This document shows positions 35,978 through 45,040 of a stretch of DNA of 64,000 nt, piece by piece. Location: positions 62,001 to 126,000 of the forward strand of contig CALOFM010000042.1 in assembly GCA_942492625.1 (NCBI GenBank), written 5' to 3'. The DNA comes from Thiosymbion sp942492625 (GTDB lineage Bacteria > Pseudomonadota > Gammaproteobacteria > Chromatiales > Chromatiaceae). A program made the position numbers and the translations under genes. The notes under the pieces are model-generated. The model was not told the origin of the DNA. It did no database searches and saw only the letters and a list, made by a program, of their open reading frames with translations. Position 1 is the stretch's first letter. Every line of letters begins with the position of its first letter.

Positions 35978-37345
35978 ATGAAGTTAGCTTTGACAATTCT
36001 GGGGTTGCTGGCGCCTGCGCTCGCCCTGAGTTCCGCCACGGTCTTGGAGACCGTGCTCGACAATGGCCTCAAGGTGCTCGTAAAAGAGGATCATCGGGCC
36101 CCGATCGTCACTTCCCAGGTCTGGTACAAGGTGGGTTCGAGCTACGAGCACGGCGGCGTGACCGGCGTCTCCCACGTACTCGAGCACATGATGTTCAAGG
36201 GTACGGAAAACCTGGAGCCCGGCGAGTTCTCGCGCATCATTGCCGAAAACGGCGGCGACGAGAACGCCTTCACCGGGCGTGACTACACCGCATACTTCCA
36301 GACCCTGGCCAAGGATCGACTGGAGGTGTCATTCGAGCTGGAGGCCGAACGCATGCGCCGCCTCACCCTGCCCGAGGCGGAGTTCATCAAGGAGCTGGAG
36401 GTGGTGAAGGAGGAGCGCCGCCTGCGTACGGAGGACGATCCCGAGTCACTCACCTTCGAGCAGTTCAATGCTGCGGCTTACGAGGCCTCGCCCTACCGCA
36501 TTCCAGTCATTGGCTGGGCAAGCGATCTGGAAGGTATGAAGGTCGAGGATCTGCGCGACTGGTATCGGCTTTGGTATGCACCGAACAACGCAACGCTGGT
36601 TGTGGTGGGGGACGTAAACGCCGAGCAGGTGTTCGCGTTGGCGGAGAAGCATTTCGGTCCCCTGAAGCCCGAAGCAGTAGCTGTTCCCAAACGCCGGGCC
36701 GAACCGCAGCAGCGCGGTGAGAAGCGCGTCCGCATCAAGGCACCCGCCAAGGAGCCCCACCTGATCATGGGCTACAAGGCTACCGCCCTGGGGCACAGCG
36801 CTGAGGATTGGGAGCCGTACGCCCTGGAGATGCTCGCCTCTGTCCTCGACGGCGGCGGCAGCGCGCGTTTCAGCCGCGAGCTGGTACGCGGTACGAAGGT
36901 GGCAGCGGCTGCGGGTGCCGGCTACAGTGCTTTCACCCGGTTACCGGGCATGTTGCTCATCGATGGCACTCCAGCCAAAGGCCGTTCCGTCGAGGATCTG
37001 GAGAAGGCGTTTAACGATCAGGTCGAGAGGGTGCGTAATGAGCTCGTTGAGCCATCGGAGCTGGAGCGCATCCGTACCCAGCTGATCGCCGGCAAGGTCT
37101 ACGAACTGGACTCGGTCTACGCACAGGCCATGCTGCTCGGGCGGTTGGAATCCGTCGGTCTGGGATGGCCCTTGGTGGACGAGTATGTCGAGCACTTGAG
37201 CCGCGTGACCCCGGAGCAGGTCCAGGCCGTGGCGCGCAAGTACCTGATTCCCGAGAACCTTACCGTCGCTCGGCTGGAGCCTCAGCCCATGGACGCAAAG
37301 CAGGCCCGGTACGGCGGGCAGGGAGGGCATACCAGTGCGCATTGA
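35978..37345 (+). CDS. M16 family zinc peptidase, catalytic member
   Basis: 455 aa from the ATG at 35978, which begins a signal peptide (MKLALTILGLLAPALALSSA). The inverted zinc site HVLEH (H-x-x-E-H) near residue 69 and the downstream acidic ligand in ELEVVKEERR are intact, so this is an active pitrilysin-type peptidase. Substrates of these periplasmic or membrane-associated enzymes are unknown. Its stop overlaps the start of a second M16 gene lacking the zinc site, so the two very likely form a heterodimer, as mitochondrial processing peptidase does. Confidence 0.9.
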   Translation: MKLALTILGLLAPALALSSATVLETVLDNGLKVLVKEDHRAPIVTSQVWYKVGSSYEHGGVTGVSHVLEHMMFKGTENLEPGEFSRIIAENGGDENAFTGRDYTAYFQTLAKDRLEVSFELEAERMRRLTLPEAEFIKELEVVKEERRLRTEDDPESLTFEQFNAAAYEASPYRIPVIGWASDLEGMKVEDLRDWYRLWYAPNNATLVVVGDVNAEQVFALAEKHFGPLKPEAVAVPKRRAEPQQRGEKRVRIKAPAKEPHLIMGYKATALGHSAEDWEPYALEMLASVLDGGGSARFSRELVRGTKVAAAAGAGYSAFTRLPGMLLIDGTPAKGRSVEDLEKAFNDQVERVRNELVEPSELERIRTQLIAGKVYELDSVYAQAMLLGRLESVGLGWPLVDEYVEHLSRVTPEQVQAVARKYLIPENLTVARLEPQPMDAKQARYGGQGGHTSAH

Positions 37346-38696
37346 CAGCAACCGCGTCCTCGCCGCGCTCTGCGGCCTTTTATTGTTGACCTCCCTGGGC
37401 GTGAGCTGGGCCGGTCCCAAGATCGAGACCTGGGAGACGGCGAAGGGCGCGCGGGTACTCTTCGTTTCGGCGCCCGGTCTGCCGATTTTGGATGTCCGCT
37501 TGCTGTTCGATGCAGGCAGTGCGCGTGACGGTGAGCGATCGGGATTGGCCTCCATCACCGCGGACATGCTCACCGAGGGGGCCGGGGATTGGGATGCGGA
37601 CACCATCGCCGAGCGTGTGGAATCCGTTGGTGCGAAGCTGTCCGCTGCCGCCGACCGAGACTCTGCATACTTGTCGCTGCGCACTCTGACGCGGGAGCCA
37701 GCCATGCAGACGGCGCTGGAAACCGCGGCCAAGGTGTTGTCCGAGCCCAGATTCGGAGAGGTCGACTTCGAGCGCATGCGCAGGAATCTCCTAGTGGGCC
37801 TGCGGCGGGACGAGCAGGACCCTAAAACAGTTGGCTCCAAGGCGGTTTACCGAAAAATTTTCGGTGATCATCCTTATGCTGCGGACCCCTCGGGTACGCA
37901 GGAGTCCATGTCCGCCCTGAAGCGTGAGGACTTGGTGGAGTTTCACCGCCGTTACTACGTGGCCCGTAACGCCGTGATCGCCATCGTCGGGGCGATCTCC
38001 CGAGAGCAGGCGCAGGCCGTGGCCGAGCGTCTGACGGAGGGCCTTGCCTCCGGCGAGGCGCCTGTGCAAGTGCCCCCGGTTCCCGATCTGGAGGAGGGGG
38101 TGCTGGCGGAATTGGACTTTCCGTCCACGCAGACCCATGTCTACGCCGGTCAGCCGGGTATGGATCGTCTCGACCCGGATTACTTTCCGCTTTACGTGGG
38201 CAACCACATACTGGGGGGCAGCGGCCTGGTATCCCTGCTCATGGAGGAGGTGCGCGAGAAGCGGGGGCTGTCCTACAGCGTCTACAGCTATTTCCTGCCG
38301 ATGTCGCGGCGCGGGCCTTTCCTGATGGGGCTGCAGACTAAGAACGATCAGGCCGACCAAGCCCGAGATGTGCTCATGGATACCCTGCGCCGTTTTCGCG
38401 AGGATGGCCCGACGGCGGACGAGCTTGCCGCCGCCATCAAGAACATTACCGGCGGCTTCCCCCTGCGCATCGCCGGCAACAGTAAGATAGTGCAGTATCT
38501 CGCTGTGATTGGTTTCTATGGATTGCCACTGGATCATCTTGATCGTTTCAACGAGAGGGTATCCGCCGTGACCGCGGAGCAGATCCGCAACGCCTTCAGC
38601 CGCCGGATCGATCCGGAGCGGCTCGCCACCGTAATCGTCGGTCCAAGGCCGGACGAGGTGGCCGACGCGGGAAGCAAGACTCCTCCGCCGGAGTGA
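37335..38696 (+). CDS. M16 family protein, zinc site absent (partner subunit)
   Basis: 453 aa from a GTG at 37335, overlapping the preceding stop by 11 bases. A signal peptide (LAALCGLLLLTSLGVSWA) is visible. Where the catalytic subunit has H-x-x-E-H, this protein reads RSGLASITADML, without His ligands, so it is non-catalytic. It keeps the C-terminal M16 features GGSGLVSLLMEEVREKRGLSYSVYSY (substrate-binding Arg/Tyr). The pairing of catalytic and non-catalytic M16 genes next to ftsY and rsmD is common in gammaproteobacteria. Confidence 0.9.
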   Translation: MRIDSNRVLAALCGLLLLTSLGVSWAGPKIETWETAKGARVLFVSAPGLPILDVRLLFDAGSARDGERSGLASITADMLTEGAGDWDADTIAERVESVGAKLSAAADRDSAYLSLRTLTREPAMQTALETAAKVLSEPRFGEVDFERMRRNLLVGLRRDEQDPKTVGSKAVYRKIFGDHPYAADPSGTQESMSALKREDLVEFHRRYYVARNAVIAIVGAISREQAQAVAERLTEGLASGEAPVQVPPVPDLEEGVLAELDFPSTQTHVYAGQPGMDRLDPDYFPLYVGNHILGGSGLVSLLMEEVREKRGLSYSVYSYFLPMSRRGPFLMGLQTKNDQADQARDVLMDTLRRFREDGPTADELAAAIKNITGGFPLRIAGNSKIVQYLAVIGFYGLPLDHLDRFNERVSAVTAEQIRNAFSRRIDPERLATVIVGPRPDEVADAGSKTPPPE

Positions 38697-38734
38697 CCAG
38701 GAGATACTTTTTTCTGCAAACCCCAAGAAAGATC

Positions 38735-38795
38735 TCGCGCAACGACGCAAAGACGAAAGGGAATATCTCAGCGAGCTTCGCGTCTTGGCGCATAC
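38735..38795. repeat. Dispersed intergenic repeat, copy 2
   Basis: GACGCAAAGACGAAAGG and GAATATCTC followed by GCGTCTTGGCG resemble the element at 2886-2940. The two GACGC/GCGTC arms are complementary, so this copy can form a long imperfect stem. It sits just upstream of rsmD. Confidence 0.45.
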
Positions 38796-38812
38796 CCCAC
38801 GTTATTTTTTGA

Positions 38813-39409
38813 ATGCCTATGGGCCGGAGTACTGGAAACACAGGCCGACTGCGTATCGTCGGGGGTCGTTATCGGGGGCGCAAGCTGCCCGTGCCGGCGC
38901 AACCGGGTCTGCGCCCCACGGCGGATCGGGTGCGGGAGACCCTGTTCAACTGGCTGCAGCCGGTCATCGAAGGGGCGCGCTGCCTTGATCTGTTTGCCGG
39001 CAGCGGCGCGCTGGGCTTCGAGGCGCTCTCCCGTGGTGCGGCCGAGGTGGTGATGATCGAGATAGCGGAGCCCGTGGTCAGGGTCCTGGAGACCAATGCC
39101 CGCACCTTGGGGGCGGGACATGTGGATGTGCGCAGGGTCGACGCCTTGCGTTGGCTGTCGGGGACCGGAAAACCGTTCGATTTGGTCTTCCTGGACCCGC
39201 CTTTCGACAAGGCGCTGCTGGGCAAGAGCTGCTCGCTGTTGAGCCGTAACGGCTGGCTCGCACCTCGCGCACAGGTCTATCTGGAGGCGCGGTCCAGCGA
39301 AGAGCTCCCCCCCTTGCCCGCGGGCTGGGGGCTGGTGCGGGACAAACGTGCCGGTCAGGTGCGATACGCCTTGGCCGCAGTCCATGACGAAGGTGCGGAT
39401 ACCTCCTGA
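38813..39409 (+). CDS. rsmD: 16S rRNA (guanine(966)-N2)-methyltransferase RsmD
   Basis: 198 aa; ATG at 38813, with a second possible ATG two codons later. LRIVGGRYRGRKLPVP, LRPTADRVRETLFNWL, the SAM motif CLDLFAGSGALGFEALSRGA and the catalytic DPPF (DLVFLDPPFDKALL) are all RsmD hallmarks. It methylates G966 of 16S rRNA in the P site region. It precedes coaD, a very common pairing. Confidence 0.96.
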   Translation: MPMGRSTGNTGRLRIVGGRYRGRKLPVPAQPGLRPTADRVRETLFNWLQPVIEGARCLDLFAGSGALGFEALSRGAAEVVMIEIAEPVVRVLETNARTLGAGHVDVRRVDALRWLSGTGKPFDLVFLDPPFDKALLGKSCSLLSRNGWLAPRAQVYLEARSSEELPPLPAGWGLVRDKRAGQVRYALAAVHDEGADTS

Positions 39410-39461
39410 CCGGTCTCTGTTATCCTTCGCAAGACCAAAATTTCGATCCAGGAGATGACGA

Positions 39462-39938
39462 GTGCGAAGTGTGGTCTATCCGGGAACCTTCGATCCCATT
39501 ACCAACGGCCACAAGGATCTAATCCAGCGCGCCGCGTCCCTTTTCGACCGGGTCGTGGTGGCGGTGGCAGTGGATACAGGAAAGGACCCCGCATTCGACA
39601 TAGATCGGCGCGTAGAGCTTGCCGAACTGGTTGTCCGCGACATTCCGCAAGTCGAGGTCGTACGTTTTTCAGGTCTTCTGGTCCAATTCGCCCGCGATCA
39701 CGGGACGCTCGTGATCATGCGCGGCCTGCGCGCCGTATCCGATTTCGAGTACGAGATCCAGCTTGCGGGTATGAACAGGCGCATGGCTCCGGATGTGGAG
39801 ACGATCTTTCTGACTCCGGGCGAGCAGTATGCCTACATCTCCTCCTCTTTGGTCCGCGAGATTGCGAGCCTCGGAGGAGATGTGTCGACCTTCGTGCCGC
39901 CCCAGGTGCGGGCTGCATTGCGGGAACGGTTTGGTTAA
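39462..39938 (+). CDS. coaD: Phosphopantetheine adenylyltransferase CoaD
   Basis: 158 aa with a GTG start at 39462. YPGTFDPITNGHKDLI carries the nucleotidyltransferase T/HxGH motif, RGLRAVSDFEYE binds phosphopantetheine, and ISSSLVREIASLGGDVSTFVP is the C-terminal ATP-binding segment. The enzyme forms dephospho-CoA, the fourth step of CoA synthesis. It lies between rsmD and the ferredoxin, all rightward. Confidence 0.97.
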   Translation: MRSVVYPGTFDPITNGHKDLIQRAASLFDRVVVAVAVDTGKDPAFDIDRRVELAELVVRDIPQVEVVRFSGLLVQFARDHGTLVIMRGLRAVSDFEYEIQLAGMNRRMAPDVETIFLTPGEQYAYISSSLVREIASLGGDVSTFVPPQVRAALRERFG

Positions 39939-40050
39939 CATTTGCGCCAGTCGATCCGCTGGCGCCTAAACGCCCGCTCTCTCGCCGCGCGGGCGGGGGA
40001 GCGAACAGCGCCTCAGGCGTGGACTTTTTCGGTAAGTAAGGAGTAACAAC

Positions 40051-40305
40051 ATGGCACTGTACATCACCGACGAGTGCATCAATTGTGACGTGTGCGAGCC
40101 GGAGTGCCCGAACGGCGCCATCACCCAGGGTGACGAGATTTACGAGATCGATCCCAATCTCTGCACCGAGTGCGTGGGGCACTACGAGACCTCCCAGTGT
40201 GTCGAGGTCTGTCCGGTGGACTGCATCCTGAAGGATCCGGGGCACGAGGAGAACGAAGACGACCTCATGGAAAAATACAAGAAGATCACCGGCGAAGGCG
40301 GCTGA
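40051..40305 (+). CDS. 2[4Fe-4S] ferredoxin, Alvin type
   Basis: 84 aa. The first cluster motif is CINCDVCEPECP, with the fourth ligand supplied from the second half. The second is CTECVGHYETSQCVEVCPVDC, in which eight residues separate the second and third cysteines; this insertion and the acidic C-terminal extension define the Allochromatium vinosum-type ferredoxins. It carries electrons at low potential; the partner is unknown. The coaD-ferredoxin order is widely conserved. A strong terminator hairpin follows at 40334-40358. Confidence 0.95.
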   Translation: MALYITDECINCDVCEPECPNGAITQGDEIYEIDPNLCTECVGHYETSQCVEVCPVDCILKDPGHEENEDDLMEKYKKITGEGG

Positions 40306-40315
40306 GGTCAGCCCT

Positions 40316-42001
40316 GTGCGCCCCCTCTCCACGAAGGCTCCCCGGTGGAGCCTTTTTTCTGCCGTCCTCTGTGTTCTGCTCGTCGCCCGGGGAGCTTGTG
40401 CAGAGGAAGGACCTGGGCGAGCGGCGATCGCCAGTGCCCATCCGCTGGCCACGGATGCCGGCTTCGAGATACTGGCAGCCGGCGGTAATGCCTTCGATGC
40501 GGCGGTGGCAGTCAGTGCCGTCCTGGCAGTGGTGGAGCCCTACAGTGCGGGGCTGGGTGGCGGCGGATTCTGGCTTCTGCACCGGGCTTCGGATGGCCGC
40601 GAGTTGATGCTCGACGGCCGGGAACGGGCTCCCTTGGCTGCCCATCGTGACATGTACCTGGATGCGGACGGGAGCTTCGTGCCGGAGCTGGCGCTGAACG
40701 GTCCCCTGGCGGCCGGAATTCCGGGCCAACCCGCGGCTCTTGTCCACCTGACGGAGACCTACGGCCGTCTGCCCTTGGTCAAGTCGCTTGCGCCTGCGAT
40801 CCGACTCGCGCGCGAGGGCTTCGCGGTGGACGGGCATTATCGGCGCCTCGCCCAATGGCGACTCCCGGTGCTCAAAGTCTCCCCAGCGGCAGCCAAGCAA
40901 TTCCTTGACGGCGGGAAGGTGCCCGCAGACGGAGAAACAATTCTGCAGCCGGACCTGGCGGTCACACTGGAGCGGCTCGCAAACGCGGGCCGGGATGGCT
41001 TCTACGGCGGGACGACTGCGGAGCTGCTGGTAACGGGCGTGCGCGAAGCCGGCGGTATCTGGACCATGGAGGACTTGGCCTCGTACCAGATCGTCGAGCG
41101 CGAGCCGGTGGTCGGACGCTACCGAGGTTGGCGGGTGGTCAGCGCCGCGCCGCCGTCCTCCGGCGGCGTATTGCTGGTGCAGATGCTCAACATGCTCTCG
41201 GGCTTCGATTTGGCAGGTCTCGAGCCCGCCGACCGCGCCCATCTGTTGGTGGAGGTCATGCGCCGGGCCTACCGCGACCGCGCCCTCTACTTGGGGGACC
41301 CGGACGCCTTTGCCGTCCCGGTGGAGCTCCTCACCCACCCCTTTTACGCCGCCGGCCTGGCGCGGGATATCCAGCCGGACTCGGCCAGCCGTAGCCTGCC
41401 AGCCGCGGTGCGCGAGCAGGGATCGGATACCACTCATTTCTCCATCCTGGACCGGGAAGGCAACCGGGTGGCCGCCACCCTGAGCATCAACTATCCCTTC
41501 GGGGCCGGATTCGTACCGCCAGGCACGGGCGTGCTGCTCAATGACGAGATGGACGATTTCTCCGCCCGGCCCGGGGTTCCCAACGCCTATGGTCTGGTGG
41601 GCGGCGAGGCCAACGCAATCGCCCCGGGCAAGCGCATGCTCTCGAGCATGACTCCGACCTTTGCGGAGTCGGACCGCGGTGTAGCCATCCTGGGCAGCCC
41701 CGGAGGTAGCCGTATCATCACTATGGTCCTGCACGGCCTGCTCTCCCTGGATGCGGGGGAGGAGCCCAACCTATGGGTTTCGAAGCCGCGATTCCATCAC
41801 CAATACGTGCCGGACGAAATTCAGCACGAGCCTGACGCCTTCGGCGAGGCCGATCGCCGCAGTCTCGAGAAGAAGGGACACCAGCTGAGCTTGGTCCCGG
41901 ACGGCTTCGGGAATATGCAGGCGATTTATTGGGACCGGAAAGAAAACGAGGTCCAGGCCGCGAGCGATCCGCGGGGCGTCGGCAAGGCGCAAGTGCGGTG
42001 A
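40316..42001 (+). CDS. ggt: Gamma-glutamyltransferase precursor
   Basis: 561 aa from a GTG at 40316. Signal peptide LFSAVLCVLLVARGACA. The precursor is cleaved before the nucleophile Thr in GSDTTHFSILD (about residue 370). Large-subunit motifs AHPLATDAGFEILAAGGNAFDAAVA and GLGGGGFWLL and small-subunit motifs NDEMDDFSARPG, MLSSMTPT and GSPGGSRIITMVL are all present. It hydrolyses or transfers the gamma-glutamyl group of glutathione in the periplasm. An intrinsic-terminator-like hairpin lies inside the signal-peptide codons, which makes the start or its regulation unusual. Confidence 0.93.
   Translation: MRPLSTKAPRWSLFSAVLCVLLVARGACAEEGPGRAAIASAHPLATDAGFEILAAGGNAFDAAVAVSAVLAVVEPYSAGLGGGGFWLLHRASDGRELMLDGRERAPLAAHRDMYLDADGSFVPELALNGPLAAGIPGQPAALVHLTETYGRLPLVKSLAPAIRLAREGFAVDGHYRRLAQWRLPVLKVSPAAAKQFLDGGKVPADGETILQPDLAVTLERLANAGRDGFYGGTTAELLVTGVREAGGIWTMEDLASYQIVEREPVVGRYRGWRVVSAAPPSSGGVLLVQMLNMLSGFDLAGLEPADRAHLLVEVMRRAYRDRALYLGDPDAFAVPVELLTHPFYAAGLARDIQPDSASRSLPAAVREQGSDTTHFSILDREGNRVAATLSINYPFGAGFVPPGTGVLLNDEMDDFSARPGVPNAYGLVGGEANAIAPGKRMLSSMTPTFAESDRGVAILGSPGGSRIITMVLHGLLSLDAGEEPNLWVSKPRFHHQYVPDEIQHEPDAFGEADRRSLEKKGHQLSLVPDGFGNMQAIYWDRKENEVQAASDPRGVGKAQVR
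40334..40358 (+). terminator. Intrinsic terminator-like hairpin inside the ggt 5' coding region
   Basis: AAGGCTCC-CCGGT-GGAGCCTT with a run of six T: an 8-bp stem (six of the pairs in GGCTCC/GGAGCC), five-base loop and U tract, a textbook Rho-independent terminator. It lies 29 bases after the ferredoxin stop, so it should end ferredoxin transcription, yet it is inside the codons for the ggt signal peptide. Either ggt has its own promoter in the short gap, or the hairpin attenuates read-through from the ferredoxin. Confidence 0.8.
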
Positions 42002-42115
42002 ATTTTTGTGTGTTTGCTGTACCCTGTCGATTCGTAGTGAAAACGAGAGCGATCGAGATCACGTAGCCGATTCGAGCTTACCCTTCAGATACCGATTCGA
42101 GATCTTAAAACCACC

Positions 42116-42985
42116 ATGAAAATCCTTTTCGCATTTGTGCTTGCGCTGTTCGCCGCCACCCTGATCACGCTGCCGGACGCCGAGGCCAGGCGTTTCGGCG
42201 GTGGCATGAACCTGGGCAAGCAGTACAAGAGCATGCCCCGAACCGCTCCGCGTCAGTCCCAGCAGGCGGCCTCCAACCGATCCCAGGCCGCACCTGGTGT
42301 TGCGGGACGTACCAGCGGTGCCAGCCGCTGGCTTGGTCCTTTGGCCGGACTGGCCGCCGGGGGGTTACTCGCCTCCCTGTTCTTCGGTGATGCCTTCGAG
42401 GGCCTGCAGATCATGGATATACTGCTGATCGGGGCATTGGTGGTCGGCGGTGTGATGCTCTTCAGGGCGATGCGCCGAGCGGCGCCGGCTCCGGCTGCAG
42501 CCGCGTCGTACGGCGGGCCCGCCGGGGGCGGGAAGAGTCTGGACCAAGGATTGATGCTGCCGGATCTGGGGGCTCCGCCGGGAGCCGCTCAGGGTGAAGG
42601 TCCGGACGAGGCACCTCCCTGGTTCGACGATTCCACCTTCCTGGAAGGAGCCAAGACCCACTTCATCCGCCTACAGGCGGCTTGGGACCAAGCGGATTTT
42701 CGGGACATCCGCGAGTACACCACCCCCCAGCTGTTCGCCGAGCTTCAGCGCGAGCGCCAGCGACTCGGTGAGGAATCTCAATACACCGAGGTCGTGACCC
42801 TGGATGCGGAGATTGCCGGCGTGCGGCGCGACGGCGATCAGGCCGTGGCGAGCATCCTGTTCTCCGGGCTGATCCGTGAAGAGCAGAGCACGACCGCAGA
42901 TTCCTTCCGCGAGATCTGGCACGTGCAGCACGACTGGGACAGCGGCGAAGGCGACTGGTTTATCGCCGGGGTCCAGCAGGCGTAG
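42116..42985 (+). CDS. Tim44-like domain membrane protein
   Basis: 289 aa. Signal peptide or anchor at the N-terminus (MKILFAFVLALFAATLITLPDAEA), a basic, Gln- and Ser-rich linker, two adjacent hydrophobic stretches (LGPLAGLAAGGLLASLFFG, LQIMDILLIGALVVGGVMLF) and a C-terminal Tim44/cystatin-like domain (about residues 165-289; HFIRLQAAWDQADFRDIREYTTPQLFAEL, WHVQHDWDSGEGDWFIAGVQQ). The domain binds proteins or lipids in mitochondria; the bacterial role is unknown. It stands alone after ggt. Confidence 0.88.
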   Translation: MKILFAFVLALFAATLITLPDAEARRFGGGMNLGKQYKSMPRTAPRQSQQAASNRSQAAPGVAGRTSGASRWLGPLAGLAAGGLLASLFFGDAFEGLQIMDILLIGALVVGGVMLFRAMRRAAPAPAAAASYGGPAGGGKSLDQGLMLPDLGAPPGAAQGEGPDEAPPWFDDSTFLEGAKTHFIRLQAAWDQADFRDIREYTTPQLFAELQRERQRLGEESQYTEVVTLDAEIAGVRRDGDQAVASILFSGLIREEQSTTADSFREIWHVQHDWDSGEGDWFIAGVQQA

Positions 42986-43176
42986 TCGTCGCGGCTCCGT
43001 GGAAATCATCCTTTTCTCTCGGAGTCATTCCGACCCCGTTGTTGACGGAGGCTCGGCCGGTCCCCCGCACCACCGCTCCTTGGGCACCAGCAGGGAGGAA
43101 TGGGGCGAGGGCAACAGCAGAGGCAGAGGGTTCCGTCATGCAGCCTCGTGAGCAGGCTCTTGCGGACGGGGTTCTC

Positions 43177-43422
43177 TCATTCGGATTCCAATGCCGAATC
43201 CAGGTTTGCTTTCTCCAACGCCGCCAGATCTATGCCCCCCACCATTTTCTTGGTGATGGCGGCACCCAGTATTCCACCGATCGCGGCGCCTGCTGCGGAC
43301 CCCCAGGGACCCAGAGTCATTCCCAGCGCGGCGCCGATCCTCGGGGCCGCCCAGCGTCCGGCGAAGGTCCCGGCGAGGGCGCCGGCCACGAGTAACAAAG
43401 CGTTCTTGGTATTGGAATCCAT
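43177..43422 (-). CDS. Small glycine-rich membrane protein, hypothetical
   Basis: 81 aa from the ATG at 43422. It is largely hydrophobic with glycine-zipper spacing (LLVAGALAGTFAGRWAAPRIGAALG, GSAAGAAIGGILGAAI) and a short polar tail. Two membrane-associated helices are likely. I do not recognise the family. It lies downstream of the RNA methyltransferase gene's stop on the same strand; no clear operon link. Confidence 0.6.
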   Translation of the reverse strand: MDSNTKNALLLVAGALAGTFAGRWAAPRIGAALGMTLGPWGSAAGAAIGGILGAAITKKMVGGIDLAALEKANLDSALESE

Positions 43423-43510
43423 AGTGTCTCCTGTTGGTGTATATAAGAAGTGCAAAATATAGCCCAAGTTGCATGCCAAGGGCGCGGCCAATTGGATTCT
43501 TTCGGGCGAA

Positions 43511-44947
43511 TCACGCCTGGCCGCAACCACTCCAGCGCCTGGGAAACAGGCTCTCCAAGGTGCCGGAGCGGTGGTACAGGGCGAGTCCCAGGATGTGTCC
43601 GCGGTGGGTGACCAGCACCTGGCCCCGATCCAAGTCCGATGTCCGAGGACCGATTGGCCACGACTCTCGGCGTTGCAGGTAGGCGTCGCGTTCCGCGTGG
43701 GTTAGCTCCAGCCGGTTGCGCGTAGCGTTGGGGCCGAGGAGCAAGGCGCCGGCGGTGGTGAGCTTGGGTGGGCGCATGTTGGTGCGCAGGAAGAAGATCC
43801 CGCTCCCTTCCGACGGCGGAACGGCCGAGGGCGCGTGGTCTGCCGCGATCAGGTTAGGTCCTCGCCGGGTCTGGCGGTGTACGCGAACCCCCTGCCAAAG
43901 ATTCGGATTGAGACCAAAACGCCGGTCCAGATGCTGCCGCCAGGGGCCGTCGGGCTCGGGTATCAGCGCAGCCGGCACCGGCTCGGGCTCCGGCTCCCCT
44001 CTTGCGTCCTTCTCGAGCAGGGCGACGAAGAAGCCGCCGGTGTCGTTTTGGTGGGGCCAGAGTCGAAGACAACGGACGAGGGAGGGATCCAGCGTCCGCC
44101 CTTCCCACTGGTCCAATCCACGAGTCCCCTCCAGTCCCGGCACCTGTATCGGCAGTAGCTGCACGCGCCCCTCGTACTCCCGCAGGATCGCCTCTACCAC
44201 CAGCTCGTTCTCCTCGGGCGCAAAGGTGCATGTCGAATAGAGAATGCGGCCACTCGGCCGACAGCGCTGCACCGCCTTGCGCAGCAACGCCCGCTGGCGC
44301 GAAGCGAGGCGGCGCGACAGATCCGGCCCCAGCCCGCCTTGGATCTGGCGGTTTCGGCGCAATGTGCCCTCGGCGGAGCAAGGGGCGTCCACCAGGACGC
44401 GGTCGTACTGTCCCGCCCCAAAGGGCCAGTTGGATGCGTCCCGGCATATAGTGGTCACATTCAGCACGCCGAGCCGGTCCAGGTTTCCCTGGAGGGCCTT
44501 GATACGCCGGTTGGAGATGTCGTTGGCGATCAGGGTCCCGCGGTTGCCCATGGCGAAGGCGATCTGGGCGGTCTTGCCCCCGGGGGCGGCGCACATGTCC
44601 AGAACCCGGTGACCGGGTCTTGGGTCCAACAGGGCCGCGGGGACTTGAGAGACCTCCTCCTGGGAGTGGGCGAGCCCGGCACAGAACCACCAGCGGGTGC
44701 CGGATTTGTGCCCCGTATCGAGCCGGAAGGCATTGCTTTGCCAGGGGAGCGGACGCGGGTTCAGGCCCTCTTCCCTGAGCAGGGCAGCGAGAGCTTCCGG
44801 GCGTATGCGCGTTGGGTTGGTCCAGATGCACGGGGGGAGAGGGCGCGCTAGGGCATCCAGAAAAGCTGGCCAGTCCTCGACGATATCGCGGTAACGCGCC
44901 ATTGCGTCGAGCTCCGGGGTTTGCGCTTTGGCGTTGGATCTTTGCAT
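43511..44947 (-). CDS. RsmB/NOP family (RsmF-like) rRNA cytosine-C5 methyltransferase
   Basis: 478 aa from the ATG at 44947; the long upstream extension of the frame is antisense to argE and not real. SAM-binding LDMCAAPGGKTAQIAFAM, IANDISNRRIKAL, the release cysteine in VLVDAPCSAEGTLRR and the catalytic Cys in STCTFAPEENE are intact. The C-terminal domain (SGIFFLRTNMRPPKLTTAG, VLVTHRGHILGLALY) resembles the RsmF/YebU tail. It makes m5C in rRNA, probably 16S C1407 if truly RsmF. Divergent from argE, 93 bp apart. Confidence 0.87.
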   Translation of the reverse strand: MQRSNAKAQTPELDAMARYRDIVEDWPAFLDALARPLPPCIWTNPTRIRPEALAALLREEGLNPRPLPWQSNAFRLDTGHKSGTRWWFCAGLAHSQEEVSQVPAALLDPRPGHRVLDMCAAPGGKTAQIAFAMGNRGTLIANDISNRRIKALQGNLDRLGVLNVTTICRDASNWPFGAGQYDRVLVDAPCSAEGTLRRNRQIQGGLGPDLSRRLASRQRALLRKAVQRCRPSGRILYSTCTFAPEENELVVEAILREYEGRVQLLPIQVPGLEGTRGLDQWEGRTLDPSLVRCLRLWPHQNDTGGFFVALLEKDARGEPEPEPVPAALIPEPDGPWRQHLDRRFGLNPNLWQGVRVHRQTRRGPNLIAADHAPSAVPPSEGSGIFFLRTNMRPPKLTTAGALLLGPNATRNRLELTHAERDAYLQRRESWPIGPRTSDLDRGQVLVTHRGHILGLALYHRSGTLESLFPRRWSGCGQA

Positions 44948-45040
44948 GGAACCTGATTCTAGCAGCCGGTCATCCCCTGTATTTCTTCTCGTGCTTCGTG
45001 TTCTACTCAGCTCCCCGAGCCGACCGTCAGGAGCGAGTGC

